The notes under the pieces are model-generated. The model worked only from the letters and a program-made list of their open reading frames with translations. It did no database searches and was not told where the DNA came from. Below, in pieces: positions 1 through 6,902 of a DNA stretch of 64,000 bases (positions are counted from its first letter, which is position 1; each line of letters begins with the position of its first letter). The position numbers were made by a program, and so were the translations under genes. The DNA is from an uncultured Oscillospiraceae bacterium (GTDB lineage: Bacteria; Bacillota; Clostridia; Oscillospirales; Acutalibacteraceae), in NCBI GenBank assembly GCA_900541975.1, contig UQLR01000005.1, positions 62,001 to 126,000 on the forward strand, read 5' to 3'.

Positions 1-37
1 GATGATCCGGTAATTATAAAAACAAGAGGGTTTTACC

Positions 38-1057
38 ATGCAACCAAACAATGTACAAACAACAGAGAAAAAGAAGATTATTTTCAGCGCGATACAGCCC
101 AGCGGGACAATTACCCTGGGAAACTACCTGGGTGCGATCAAAAACTGGGTCAGTATGCAAGAAACGTTTCATTGCGTCTATGCGCTTGCCGATCTGCACG
201 CCATCACAGTACGGCAGGACCCACAAAAATTCAGGGCAAATACGATGCAGGCATATGCGCTGCTGCTTGCCTGCGGAATAGACCCGAAAAAAAGCACGTT
301 TTTTATTCAAAGCCATGTGCCTACCCATGCGCAGCTGGCGTGGGTGCTCAACTGCTACACCCAGTTTGGGGAGCTTTCCAGAATGACGCAGTTTAAAGAT
401 AAGTCTTTAAAACATGCCGATAATGTAAACGTAGGGCTGTTTGCCTACCCAAGCCTGATGGCGGCTGATATTCTGCTGTACCAGGCGGACATGGTGCCAG
501 TGGGAGCCGACCAGAAACAGCATTTGGAGCTTTCCAGGGATATAGCGGCGCGCTTTAACGGCCTTTATGGCAATACCTTTAAAATACCGGAACCCTATAT
601 ACCAAACGTAGGAGCAAGGGTTATGTCTTTGCAGGAGCCGCAAAAGAAAATGAGCAAGTCGGATGAAAACAGCAACGCATGGATTGGCGTACTGGATAAG
701 CCGGAGACAATTATGAAAAAATTTAAGCGCGCTGTGACAGATTCCGATGCAAAGGTGTGCTATGGAGAAAACAAGGACGGTATTAACAATTTGATTGGAA
801 TTTATTCTGCCATGACTGGAAAAACGACCGGGCAGATTGAAAAGGAATTTGAAGGAAGCGGCTATGGGCAGTTTAAAGAGGCTGTTGCACAGAGCGTGAT
901 TGACCGTTTGCGGCCTGTACAGGAAGAATATGAACGTCTGATGAACGATAAAGCTTATTTAAAGGAATGTTATGAAAAAGGCGCGCAAACAGCGTTGCAT
1001 TTTTCACAGCGGACGCTTGACAAAGCAATGAAGAAGATTGGTTTTGTTGCGCGGTGA
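38..1057 (+). CDS. trpS: Tryptophanyl-tRNA synthetase
   Basis: Cytoplasmic class I aminoacyl-tRNA synthetase that charges tRNA-Trp with tryptophan. The 339-residue length fits bacterial TrpRS. The HIGH-type signature appears near residues 20-31 (PSGTITLGNYLG) and the KMSKS loop near residue 204 (KKMSKSDENS). The ATG at 38 follows an AAGAGGG ribosome site. The region upstream, where a T-box leader would be expected in this type of bacterium, lies outside the window. The gene belongs to the host flank and its GC content is lower than that of the prophage. Identity is secure. Confidence 0.97.
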   Translation: MQPNNVQTTEKKKIIFSAIQPSGTITLGNYLGAIKNWVSMQETFHCVYALADLHAITVRQDPQKFRANTMQAYALLLACGIDPKKSTFFIQSHVPTHAQLAWVLNCYTQFGELSRMTQFKDKSLKHADNVNVGLFAYPSLMAADILLYQADMVPVGADQKQHLELSRDIAARFNGLYGNTFKIPEPYIPNVGARVMSLQEPQKKMSKSDENSNAWIGVLDKPETIMKKFKRAVTDSDAKVCYGENKDGINNLIGIYSAMTGKTTGQIEKEFEGSGYGQFKEAVAQSVIDRLRPVQEEYERLMNDKAYLKECYEKGAQTALHFSQRTLDKAMKKIGFVAR

Positions 1058-1180
1058 AAATATGATTGAATATGGAAAACACGTTGCCTTTTGCGATGAG
1101 ATAAAGAACGAAGATGGTTGTTTGAAGAAACCTGCCTGTGTGGAAGGCCAGCGGGAAGACAGTGCGAGAGGGGAGTTTAT

Positions 1181-2377
1181 ATGAGTGAAGATCGGTTCCA
1201 GAGAAATTATGCAAGGCGGCAGGAATATTTAAGAAAACAGAGGCTGAAGCGCCGCCGCAGAAACAGAATTTTGCTTGTTTCCGCGGGGCTTGTTATTCTG
1301 CTTGTTCTGATACTGGTTATTACAGGAATTGTGAGAGGCTGCAGTACCTCCGCCGGCGGACCGCAAGAAGCTACACAGGCCGAAACAGAACCTACTACGA
1401 CAGCAGCGCTTGCGCCGACCCAGGCAGCAACGCAGCAGCCCAGCCGGCCACAGATTAGGGAAATTGAAGACAACGGCGAGGAAGGCCACATGTCCGGCGG
1501 TATTTATATATGGGACAATAAAGGCTTTGAGCTGTTCTTTGGCGGGGATGATTCCGCAAAGACGTACGCCCAGAGGATATCGGATTATAAAAAGGCGCTG
1601 GGCAATGATATTACCGTTTATAATATGGTAGTACCAAATCATACAGAATTTGGCCTGCCCAGCCGTTTAAGCAAACAGCTTTTGGAAACGGGGGAGACAA
1701 AATCCCAGCGGCAGAATATGTCTGCTGTATTTGACAATTATACGCAGGATGTAAAAGCCGTAGATATTTATGATGTGCTCAATGCACATAAAACGGAATA
1801 TATTTATTTTAATACCGACCATCATTGGACGGGGCTTGGCGCCTATTATGCCTATACGGCATTTGCAGAAACGGCGGGGCTTACCCCTCTGTCTTTGGAG
1901 GATGCACAGAAGCAGACGGTGGAGCCTTTTGTGGGGTCGCTTTATACAATTTCGGGCGACAGCGCACTGAATGCGCACCCGGATTCTGTTGACTATTATG
2001 TATTTCCGGGAGAATATACGTGTTCGATTCCTGCCATCTCGGAGGAACCCCTTGATATATATTACCCCAATGCAGAGCCGGGCAGTAATGCCTATGGCGT
2101 ATTTATCTGGGGAGACAACCCGTTGACGGTAATTGATAATGAGGAAAATACGTCCGGGAGGAAAATTGCGCTGATTAAGGAATCTTACGGAAATGCATTT
2201 GCCCCGTATCTGGCTTATAATTATGACGAGGTGCATGTAATTGATTTCCGCTACTATGAGGGAAACCTGAAGCAATATTGTCAGGACAACAATATTACAG
2301 AGGTATTGTTCTTAAACGGGATTATGTCTGCAAACACGCCTTTGCAGCTGGACAGCATGGATTCTTTGTTCGCTTAA
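1181..2377 (+). CDS. DHHW-family membrane-anchored SGNH-like protein
   Basis: A cytoplasmic basic stretch (Arg/Lys-rich, residues 10-28) is followed by one membrane segment (about 29-50), a Thr/Ala/Gln-rich linker and an extracellular domain. That domain holds the family motif NTDHHWTGLG near residues 211-220 and a C-terminal KESYGNAF block. DHHW proteins resemble the AlgX/AlgJ SGNH fold that handles acyl groups on cell-surface polysaccharides, but the Clostridia members are uncharacterised. The ATG at 1181 is preferred over upstream starts because GAGGGGAG lies just before it. It ends in front of a strong terminator, so it probably closes the trpS-side transcript. The substrate is unknown. 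Confidence 0.85.
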   Translation: MSEDRFQRNYARRQEYLRKQRLKRRRRNRILLVSAGLVILLVLILVITGIVRGCSTSAGGPQEATQAETEPTTTAALAPTQAATQQPSRPQIREIEDNGEEGHMSGGIYIWDNKGFELFFGGDDSAKTYAQRISDYKKALGNDITVYNMVVPNHTEFGLPSRLSKQLLETGETKSQRQNMSAVFDNYTQDVKAVDIYDVLNAHKTEYIYFNTDHHWTGLGAYYAYTAFAETAGLTPLSLEDAQKQTVEPFVGSLYTISGDSALNAHPDSVDYYVFPGEYTCSIPAISEEPLDIYYPNAEPGSNAYGVFIWGDNPLTVIDNEENTSGRKIALIKESYGNAFAPYLAYNYDEVHVIDFRYYEGNLKQYCQDNNITEVLFLNGIMSANTPLQLDSMDSLFA

Positions 2378-2458
2378 AAAATCCGTTTGTGCACAGCCGG
2401 TGTAAACTGTTTTAGGTTGTATGTATGGTATAAAAAATGAAAAGGTATGCTGTTTTTG

Positions 2459-2504
2459 GCAACAGTAAAAAGGCCCGGCTTTAGCCGGGCCTTTTTACTG
2501 TTGC
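2459..2504. terminator. Bidirectional rho-independent terminator
   Basis: A perfect 21-bp inverted repeat with a TTTA loop; the stem holds GGCCCGGC/GCCGGGCC flanked by A5 and T5 tracts, so it can stop transcripts from both sides. It separates the DHHW gene from the tRNA-Thr region. Confidence 0.9.
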
Positions 2505-2745
2505 ACAATATATATAGACCTCACCAAAATGTACCCCACTTGTGTGAGGCGCATCACCCAGGCGCGGCGGCTCACCTGCAGTAAGCGTTAACAAAGAAGA
2601 TTCCCACAAGTTACCGTAGAACAAACCCGAAATGGTTGGTAGTGCCGCGTAAGCGCCAGGAGCGCGCTTGCAAGCGAGCAGCCGCAGCAAACGTGACCTT
2701 TTTCGGAAAGGAGGAGCGACGGCGTGTGTGAGCCGATGACTTTTC
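2505..2745. other. Structured intergenic region, no recognised gene
   Basis: About 240 bp between two terminators. I see no convincing coding frame. The region holds several possible hairpins, for example CCTCAC at about 2519 pairing with GTGAGG at about 2543, and a GC-rich stretch at 2644-2690 with CGCGCTTGCAAGCG-type pairing. A non-coding RNA is possible, but it matches neither SRP RNA nor 6S RNA as far as I can recall their conserved blocks. Confidence 0.3.
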
Positions 2746-2787
2746 AAAAAGAAAAGTCGTCGCGAACGATACAAAGTCCGCGACGAC
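2746..2787 (-). terminator. Terminator of the tRNA-Thr transcript
   Basis: On the minus strand a 9-bp stem (GTCGTCGCG/CGCGACGAC) is followed by a T-rich tail (TTTTCTTTTT), directly downstream of the tRNA. Confidence 0.8.
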
Positions 2788-2788
2788 G

Positions 2789-2864
2789 TGGAGCTACTGG
2801 TCGGACTCGAACCGACGGCCTGCGCATTACGAATGCGCTGCTCTACCAACTGAGCCACAGTAGC
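2789..2864 (-). tRNA. tRNA-Thr (anticodon CGT)
   Basis: The minus strand folds into a complete 76-nt cloverleaf: acceptor stem GCTACTG/CAGTAGC, D arm with GCTC/GAGC, anticodon stem GCGCA/TGCGC with loop TTCGTAA, T arm GTCGG/CCGAC with TTCGAGT, and an encoded 3' CCA. The CGT anticodon reads ACG threonine codons. The gene is intact and is not used as a phage attachment core; the prophage boundary lies about 75 bp upstream of its 5' end. Confidence 0.95.
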
Positions 2865-2884
2865 GTGTTTTTTATTGCCAAAAT

Positions 2885-2913
2885 ATTATAGCATTGGACA
2901 GGGGTTTCGTCAA
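2885..2913 (-). promoter_or_regulatory. Sigma-A promoter of tRNA-Thr
   Basis: Read on the minus strand: -35 TTGACG (2908-2913), 17-bp spacer, -10 TATAAT (2885-2890), placed about 20 bp before the tRNA 5' end. The prophage sits immediately upstream: only 11 bp separate the -35 box from the left copy of the 14-bp direct repeat. Confidence 0.85.
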
Positions 2914-2924
2914 GAGCCATGTGT

Positions 2925-2938
2925 AAAGTTTTTTATTT
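2925..2938. repeat. Left 14-bp direct repeat flanking the prophage
   Basis: AAAGTTTTTTATTT, repeated exactly and in the same orientation at 50024-50037. The two copies bracket the prophage, as a target-site duplication or attachment core would. The sequence is AT-rich, but a 14-bp exact match at both boundaries is unlikely by chance. Confidence 0.7.
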
Positions 2939-2969
2939 TGAAAAATGTAACATTAAATGCGAAAGGAAG
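2939..2969 (+). repeat. Left terminal inverted repeat of the prophage
   Basis: The first 31 bp inside the left direct repeat match the reverse complement of 49993-50023 at about 21 of 31 positions without gaps. A perfect 11-bp core, TAAATGCGAAA, lies at 2954-2964 (partner TTTCGCATTTA at 49998-50008). The core is exactly 15 bp from the direct repeat on both sides. This is the expected layout of transposase-recognised ends. Confidence 0.65.
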
Positions 2970-3064
2970 CGAAAGCCTCCCGACGCATTATTTTTTTACC
3001 CAGAAACAGAGAAAAAGGCCATACCCGGCCGCTTTATAAAGTCTGTATTGTGCGGTGTAGGTTG

Positions 3065-3174
3065 ACAGGTTTTGCCGGGCTTTTAAGGTGAAAACCCGGA
3101 AGCGGTGGAGAGCAGCAACGCTCTAAAAGGCTCCATGTCGTTCAACAGGTTTGCAGCTTTTAAGGTGAAAGCTG
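3065..3174 (+). other. Twin hairpins sharing the apical TTTTAAGGTGAAA sequence
   Basis: Two copies of an ACAGGTTT...CTTTTAAGGTGAAA unit lie 81 bp apart. Each folds into a hairpin: CCGGG/CCCGG with inner TTTT/AAAA (3075-3099), and CAGCTTT/AAAGCTG (3154-3174). The lower stems differ in sequence but keep pairing, while the loop (AAGGTG) is conserved. This suggests a selected RNA or DNA structure near the left phage end, upstream of the first gene. Function unknown. Apart from this, I see no gene in 2970-3306. Confidence 0.45.
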
Positions 3175-3306
3175 ATACGGTTCGGGCCTCCCGACAAAAA
3201 AGCACCCGCCGGATCGCGTGGAAGCCGGTTGAAAAGCACACGCCCAACAATGCAGATTTTACAAAGTGGCCGGGTGCGGCAAGGGCCCCGCAAAGGAGGT
3301 GAAAAT

Positions 3307-3588
3307 GTGAGCGGATACAGATATTTGACACTGGCAGACCGGCAAACGCTGGAGGCCCTCTATCTGGAAGGCGACCGTGTGCAGGATATAGCCGACCAGA
3401 TCGGCGTCCATGTGGCGACCGTCTATAAGGAACTGAAAAGAGGCGAAACTGGAGGGCTCGATCGGAACATGCGGCGAGAGTATAGCGCCACACTGGCCCA
3501 GCGCCGCCTCGCGGAGAACTTCAAAAGGCGAGGGAGGAAAACTGATGAAGCCGATCACTCGGATCTTGCCGAAGCCGTGAAGGTGTAA
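3307..3588 (+). CDS. Stand-alone IS30-type transposase N-terminal DNA-binding protein
   Basis: This 93-residue protein has a helix-turn-helix (IADQIGVHVATVYKELKRG, about residues 24-42) followed by a basic segment. It aligns along its length with the N-terminus of the prophage's own IS30-family transposase: both share LTxxDR, IGVHxxTxYxExKRG, RxYS, A..R..EN.K and RG in order. It lacks the DDE catalytic domain. The GTG at 3307 is chosen because AAAGGAGGTGAAAAT lies directly before it. As the first gene behind the left inverted repeat it could bind the phage ends and regulate or compete with the transposase. That role is inferred. Confidence 0.75.
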   Translation: MSGYRYLTLADRQTLEALYLEGDRVQDIADQIGVHVATVYKELKRGETGGLDRNMRREYSATLAQRRLAENFKRRGRKTDEADHSDLAEAVKV

Positions 3589-3612
3589 CGTCTCAGAAAG
3601 GAAAGCGCAGAC

Positions 3613-3891
3613 ATGAAAAAAGACTTTAGATATGACGCCACCCTTTTGAGTCGCGCGTCATTCCCGGCGGTACTGGAAGCGGGAAACCGCCCTTGCATTG
3701 TAGAAACGACCGTTTACCGGCTCAACGCGGTAGCTGTCACCAGCCTTATGTTGGACGGCTTCGATCCGCTGCTGAATTTTATCGGCTTGAGCCCGGACGA
3801 CACATACATAACACAGCACGAAGTTGAGGACATTGTAACCGTTGTGCATATCAGAAAGGAGGCAGAGGCATGGCAGCACTCAACAAAGTAG
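3613..3891 (+). CDS. Hypothetical phage protein
   Basis: A 92-residue soluble protein with no domain I recognise. It starts at an ATG with GAAAGGAAAG upstream. Its end overlaps the start of the next gene by 22 bp, so the two are probably translationally coupled. It is a mixed alpha/beta sequence with an acidic middle and no membrane segment or cysteine cluster. It belongs to the left-end operon between the IS30-like HTH gene and the DGR target protein. Function unknown. Confidence 0.6.
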   Translation: MKKDFRYDATLLSRASFPAVLEAGNRPCIVETTVYRLNAVAVTSLMLDGFDPLLNFIGLSPDDTYITQHEVEDIVTVVHIRKEAEAWQHSTK

Positions 3892-4550
3892 CGAGCTACT
3901 TCGCTGACGAGATCCGGGACGGGATCGCGTGGGTGATTATATGGAAAACAGACCGCAGCTGGCACGGGTACGCTGCATGGCTGGATCCGGACACGGAAAC
4001 CTTCGAGCCTGACGATCTGGAAAAGGCCCGCGAGGTTTTAGCGGAAGATCCGAACGCCGTCATGCTGAACGGCTACTACTGCGGACACTTCGGCGAGGAC
4101 ATGAACGCGCTCGAAATCGCGGCCGGGATCCGCTGGCATTATGAAAATGGCTACAATCTGCTGAGCGACTCAACCGCGCTCCCAGACGAACCGACAGAGC
4201 CGGAAAAAACCATGGAGCTGACACTGACGATCAGCCCGGATCAGGCAAAGGCGATCGCTCAGGAAGTAGTAAAGACCGTTCAGCCCGCGATCGACTACGC
4301 CGCCCAAAAGGCGCGGGAGTTTATAGACTGGGCTATTCAGGTAGCTGGGGAGTTTGCAAAAATCGCGGCCGAGTCGCTGAGCAAATTCATGGACGCCATG
4401 CTCTACTCAGTAAACGCCCACCCGAAATGGTGGCACCTATACAAGCACGCCAAAAAGTACCGCGTGCGTAAAAAATACCGGAAGCGGCTCATGCAGCAGC
4501 TCATTGAGAGCCTCAGAGCTGCGCCCGATCCTCTGGAGGTGATAACGTGA
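3870..4550 (+). CDS. Hypothetical phage protein with helical C-terminus
   Basis: This 226-residue protein starts at an ATG 8 bp behind AAAGGAGG. The N-terminal half (to about residue 100) is rich in Trp and acidic residues and looks globular. A Pro/Glu-rich hinge follows, then a long predicted helical region (about 110-180) with many Ala and Lys, and a strongly basic tail. No family is recognised. The gene overlaps the next one at GTGA, indicating coupled translation. Function unknown. Confidence 0.6.
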   Translation: MAALNKVASYFADEIRDGIAWVIIWKTDRSWHGYAAWLDPDTETFEPDDLEKAREVLAEDPNAVMLNGYYCGHFGEDMNALEIAAGIRWHYENGYNLLSDSTALPDEPTEPEKTMELTLTISPDQAKAIAQEVVKTVQPAIDYAAQKAREFIDWAIQVAGEFAKIAAESLSKFMDAMLYSVNAHPKWWHLYKHAKKYRVRKKYRKRLMQQLIESLRAAPDPLEVIT

Positions 4551-4711
4551 GCAAGCCATACCATGAGTGCCCAAACTGCGGCGCTCATTTAGACCACGGC
4601 GAGCACTGCGACTGCAAAGACAGGTGGCAGGAGCCGGATCCGGCAGCACAGAGCGCCGGACAACTGGCAACCGGAAACCGGCGCGAGCCCGTACTCATGC
4701 CCGGCGCATAG
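4547..4711 (+). CDS. Small zinc-ribbon-like protein
   Basis: A 54-residue frame begins at a GTG overlapping the previous stop (GTGA), with TGGAGGTG as ribosome site. The N-terminus has CPNCG at about residues 8-12 followed by CDC near 23-25, a typical short zinc-knuckle spacing. The C-terminal half is low-complexity. It is adjacent to a second cysteine-pair protein in another frame. A frameshift that once joined the two cannot be excluded. Confidence 0.55.
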   Translation: MSKPYHECPNCGAHLDHGEHCDCKDRWQEPDPAAQSAGQLATGNRREPVLMPGA

Positions 4712-4845
4712 GGGCACGCTATGAGGTATGCGGCGAGTGCGGGCTGGAATGGAATGTAAGCAAAGATTTAGCCCTACCGTGGTACGGCTACCGCTGCCCG
4801 CGGTGTAGGAGCAAATGGAAACGCATAGAAAGGAGCAACACATGA
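4567..4845 (+). CDS. Zinc-ribbon protein (start uncertain)
   Basis: The supported part is the C-terminal half, from about 4711, which contains CGECG and CPRCRSKW about 22 residues apart: a four-cysteine zinc ribbon. The earlier part overlaps the previous gene in another frame and is Arg-rich like a shadow frame, so the GTG at 4567 is only the first available start. No good start or ribosome site is visible near 4711. A frameshift from the preceding zinc-ribbon frame is an alternative. It ends in ATGA overlap with the DGR target gene. Confidence 0.45.
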   Translation: MPKLRRSFRPRRALRLQRQVAGAGSGSTERRTTGNRKPARARTHARRIGARYEVCGECGLEWNVSKDLALPWYGYRCPRCRSKWKRIERSNT

Positions 4846-6170
4846 GAAACGAGGTTATTTTTGACGACCGGGGCCGCCCGGACATTCTGGTGGTATTCAC
4901 ACCGGACGAGCTAAAGCTCCCGGACACATTAAAAGGCAGGAAGGTGAAGGAGTACGCGATCAGCAAGTACCCCAACACCATGATCGACGGCAGGCCCTAC
5001 TCTCTCCCCTTCATGCCTCCGGCCGTCAATGTCAATCACGACGAGGCGATCCGGCTCTGCGAGGCAAAGGGCCCCGGCTGGCACCTTATCACTAACGACG
5101 AGTGGGCGGCGCTGGGCCGCCAGAGCTGGGAGAACGACACCGTGCCGACCGGAAACACCAACAGCGGCAAAAGCCACAGCCACCCGGAGCAGACGGGCAC
5201 TACATACAAAGACAGCTACGGAAAAACGCTGGCAGGCTCCGGCCCGATCGAGTGGAACCACGACCGAACAGCGGAAGGCGTGGCTGACATGGTGGGGAAC
5301 GTCTGGGAGCACGTCGGAGGCGTCCGCTTCCTTAACGGGCAGGTGCAGATCATACCGGACAACGAAGCGGCAGCAGGCGCGGATCAGTCTCCAGACTCAA
5401 AGGAGTGGACGGCAATCTATACGCCAGACGGGGATCCGGTTTACTACAACGTAAAAGACGGCGAGATCGTGCTGCAGCCGACCGCCCCGAAGGAAAAGGA
5501 CTACGACGGCGTTCCCTTCTGCGACCTCCACGAGCGCACAGACATGGAAGTGCCGGACAAGCTGATCGAGCTCGGCCTCTATCCCGCGCCCGACTATGAA
5601 AGCGAGGAATATTTCTGGCTGGACACCGACGGCGAACACTGCGTGTCTCGCGGGGGCTCCTGGTACAACGGCACGAGCGCGGGCGTGTTCGCCCTCCACG
5701 GCCTCCACTCCCGCTCCTACTCCCACACGGACATCGGCTTCCGCTCCGCTTTAGTCCGGTACTCTGGAGACTCTGGCGATCTGGATCATCTGGACGACGA
5801 TCCCACCGACCTGAGCGGCGCACCGGATAAGCTCAAAGCCACGATCAAAGAAAACGCCGATAAGCTGAACCAGAGAGACGAGGCGAAAAGCTGGCCCTTC
5901 CCTCTGCCGGAAACACTTCCGGGAGTCGTGAAGCTCATGCTCACCAAAGTGCTGACGGAGATCTACACAGCCGCAGGCGGCAAGGATCTACTCACATTCG
6001 AGAAAATGGCATACAACGCCAGCGACGAAGAAATCAAGGAGACGCTGCGGATCGCTTCACAGCTGGCACAGCTCAACATAGCAGCCAACGCCATGAGGCA
6101 GGCGTTCGAGCAGACAAAGCTCGCCATGACAACCTCGATCACGATCAAAAAGGAGGGCGACCATGAATAA
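4842..6170 (+). CDS. DGR variable protein 2 (FGE-sulfatase/C-type lectin fold) in the early region
   Basis: A 442-residue protein with the formylglycine-generating-enzyme-like fold used by many DGR ligand-binding proteins: GWHLITNDEW (about 84-93), VGNVWEH (about 151) and CVSRGGSW...IGFRSA (267-303). The last block is encoded by a variable repeat matching the DGR template. Unlike most DGR targets the repeat is not at the C-terminus; about 138 further residues, largely helical and charged, follow. The ATG at 4842 has AAAGGAGC before it; the upstream ATG at 4815 lies inside the previous gene. It is about 36 kb from the retroelement and lies among early genes, so its display site is unclear. It is probably not a tail fibre tip. 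Confidence 0.85.
   Translation: MRNEVIFDDRGRPDILVVFTPDELKLPDTLKGRKVKEYAISKYPNTMIDGRPYSLPFMPPAVNVNHDEAIRLCEAKGPGWHLITNDEWAALGRQSWENDTVPTGNTNSGKSHSHPEQTGTTYKDSYGKTLAGSGPIEWNHDRTAEGVADMVGNVWEHVGGVRFLNGQVQIIPDNEAAAGADQSPDSKEWTAIYTPDGDPVYYNVKDGEIVLQPTAPKEKDYDGVPFCDLHERTDMEVPDKLIELGLYPAPDYESEEYFWLDTDGEHCVSRGGSWYNGTSAGVFALHGLHSRSYSHTDIGFRSALVRYSGDSGDLDHLDDDPTDLSGAPDKLKATIKENADKLNQRDEAKSWPFPLPETLPGVVKLMLTKVLTEIYTAAGGKDLLTFEKMAYNASDEEIKETLRIASQLAQLNIAANAMRQAFEQTKLAMTTSITIKKEGDHE
5640..5750 (+). repeat. DGR variable repeat VR2
   Basis: Aligns without gaps to the template at 42860-42970 over 111 bp. It differs at 13 of the 25 template adenines and at only one other position (a T to G in codon 18). The 3' end (atcggcttccgctccgct) is identical to the template, as expected for the homing-initiation region. 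Downstream, 5762-5797 has four CTGG-containing units with about 9-bp periodicity. Confidence 0.92.
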
Positions 6171-6900
6171 CCTCCGCAACATATTCCAGAGGTACGAGGC
6201 GGCCGTGTTCTTTGACACGGAAACGACCGGCCTCGACGCCAAAAGCTGCCGGATCATTGAACTGGCGGCGATCCGGATCGAGAAGGCAACAGACGGATCC
6301 CTCATAGAAACCGACCGGGCCGACATGTTCATAAAGCTGCCGGAAGGCGAAAGGATCCCGGACAAGATCGTGGAGCTGACCGGGATCACCGACGAAAGGC
6401 TCGCAGCCGAAGGCATACCAGAGGGAAACGCCGCGGCAGCCTTCGCAAATATGATTTACAGCGGCCGGACGCTGCTTGTGGCTCACAATGCACAGTTTGA
6501 TCTCCTGTTTGCCCGCGAAATGTTAAAACGCTTCACAGAGTTTTCAGAAAGCGGCGACATATTGAGCCCCTGCGACTATCTGGACAGCCTCACAGTTTAC
6601 AAAGACCGCCGGGCATACCCGCATAAGCTGGCGAACGCGATCGCCGCCTATAAGCTGGAGGACAAAGTGAAGAACTCACACCGGGCGATCGACGACGTGG
6701 AGGCTCTGCTGGAAGTGTGCAAGGCCATGGACAACGAGCGGGCCGATCTGCTGAGCTATGTCAATGTGTTCGGATATAACCCGAAGTATGGAGTCACCGG
6801 CGACCGGCTCCCGCGTGTGACCTACTGGCCGCAGCATTTTAACGATTATATGCAGTCGCCGCACTACACTCTACCCGCACGAGTGAAAAGAAGGAGGTAA
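6163..6900 (+). CDS. DnaQ-like 3'-5' exonuclease (DEDDh)
   Basis: A 245-residue protein with the three exonuclease motifs in order: FFDTETTGLD (Exo I, about residues 16-25), HNAQFDLLF (Exo II, about 108) and HRAIDDVEAL (Exo III, His and Asp of DEDDh, about 174). The family removes nucleotides from 3' ends, as in the proofreading subunit of DNA polymerase III. Here it is free-standing, since no polymerase gene is present in the prophage. The ATG at 6163 follows AAAGGAGG and overlaps the DGR target gene by 8 bp. A role in phage replication or recombination is likely. Confidence 0.88.
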   Translation: MNNLRNIFQRYEAAVFFDTETTGLDAKSCRIIELAAIRIEKATDGSLIETDRADMFIKLPEGERIPDKIVELTGITDERLAAEGIPEGNAAAAFANMIYSGRTLLVAHNAQFDLLFAREMLKRFTEFSESGDILSPCDYLDSLTVYKDRRAYPHKLANAIAAYKLEDKVKNSHRAIDDVEALLEVCKAMDNERADLLSYVNVFGYNPKYGVTGDRLPRVTYWPQHFNDYMQSPHYTLPARVKRRR

Positions 6901-6902
6901 AC

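Noticed and set aside
2481..2858. Minus-strand protein gene of 125 codons
   Set aside because: It runs through the tRNA-Thr gene and two terminators; the product has no recognisable features.
2789..2864. tRNA-Thr as the attachment site of a tyrosine-integrase prophage
   Set aside because: The tRNA is complete, no part of it is repeated at the right prophage end, and no tyrosine integrase gene is present.
5350..5823. Arg/Ser-rich minus-strand frame opposite the DGR target
   Set aside because: It mirrors the GC-rich variable region on the other strand, with low-complexity composition and no start signal.
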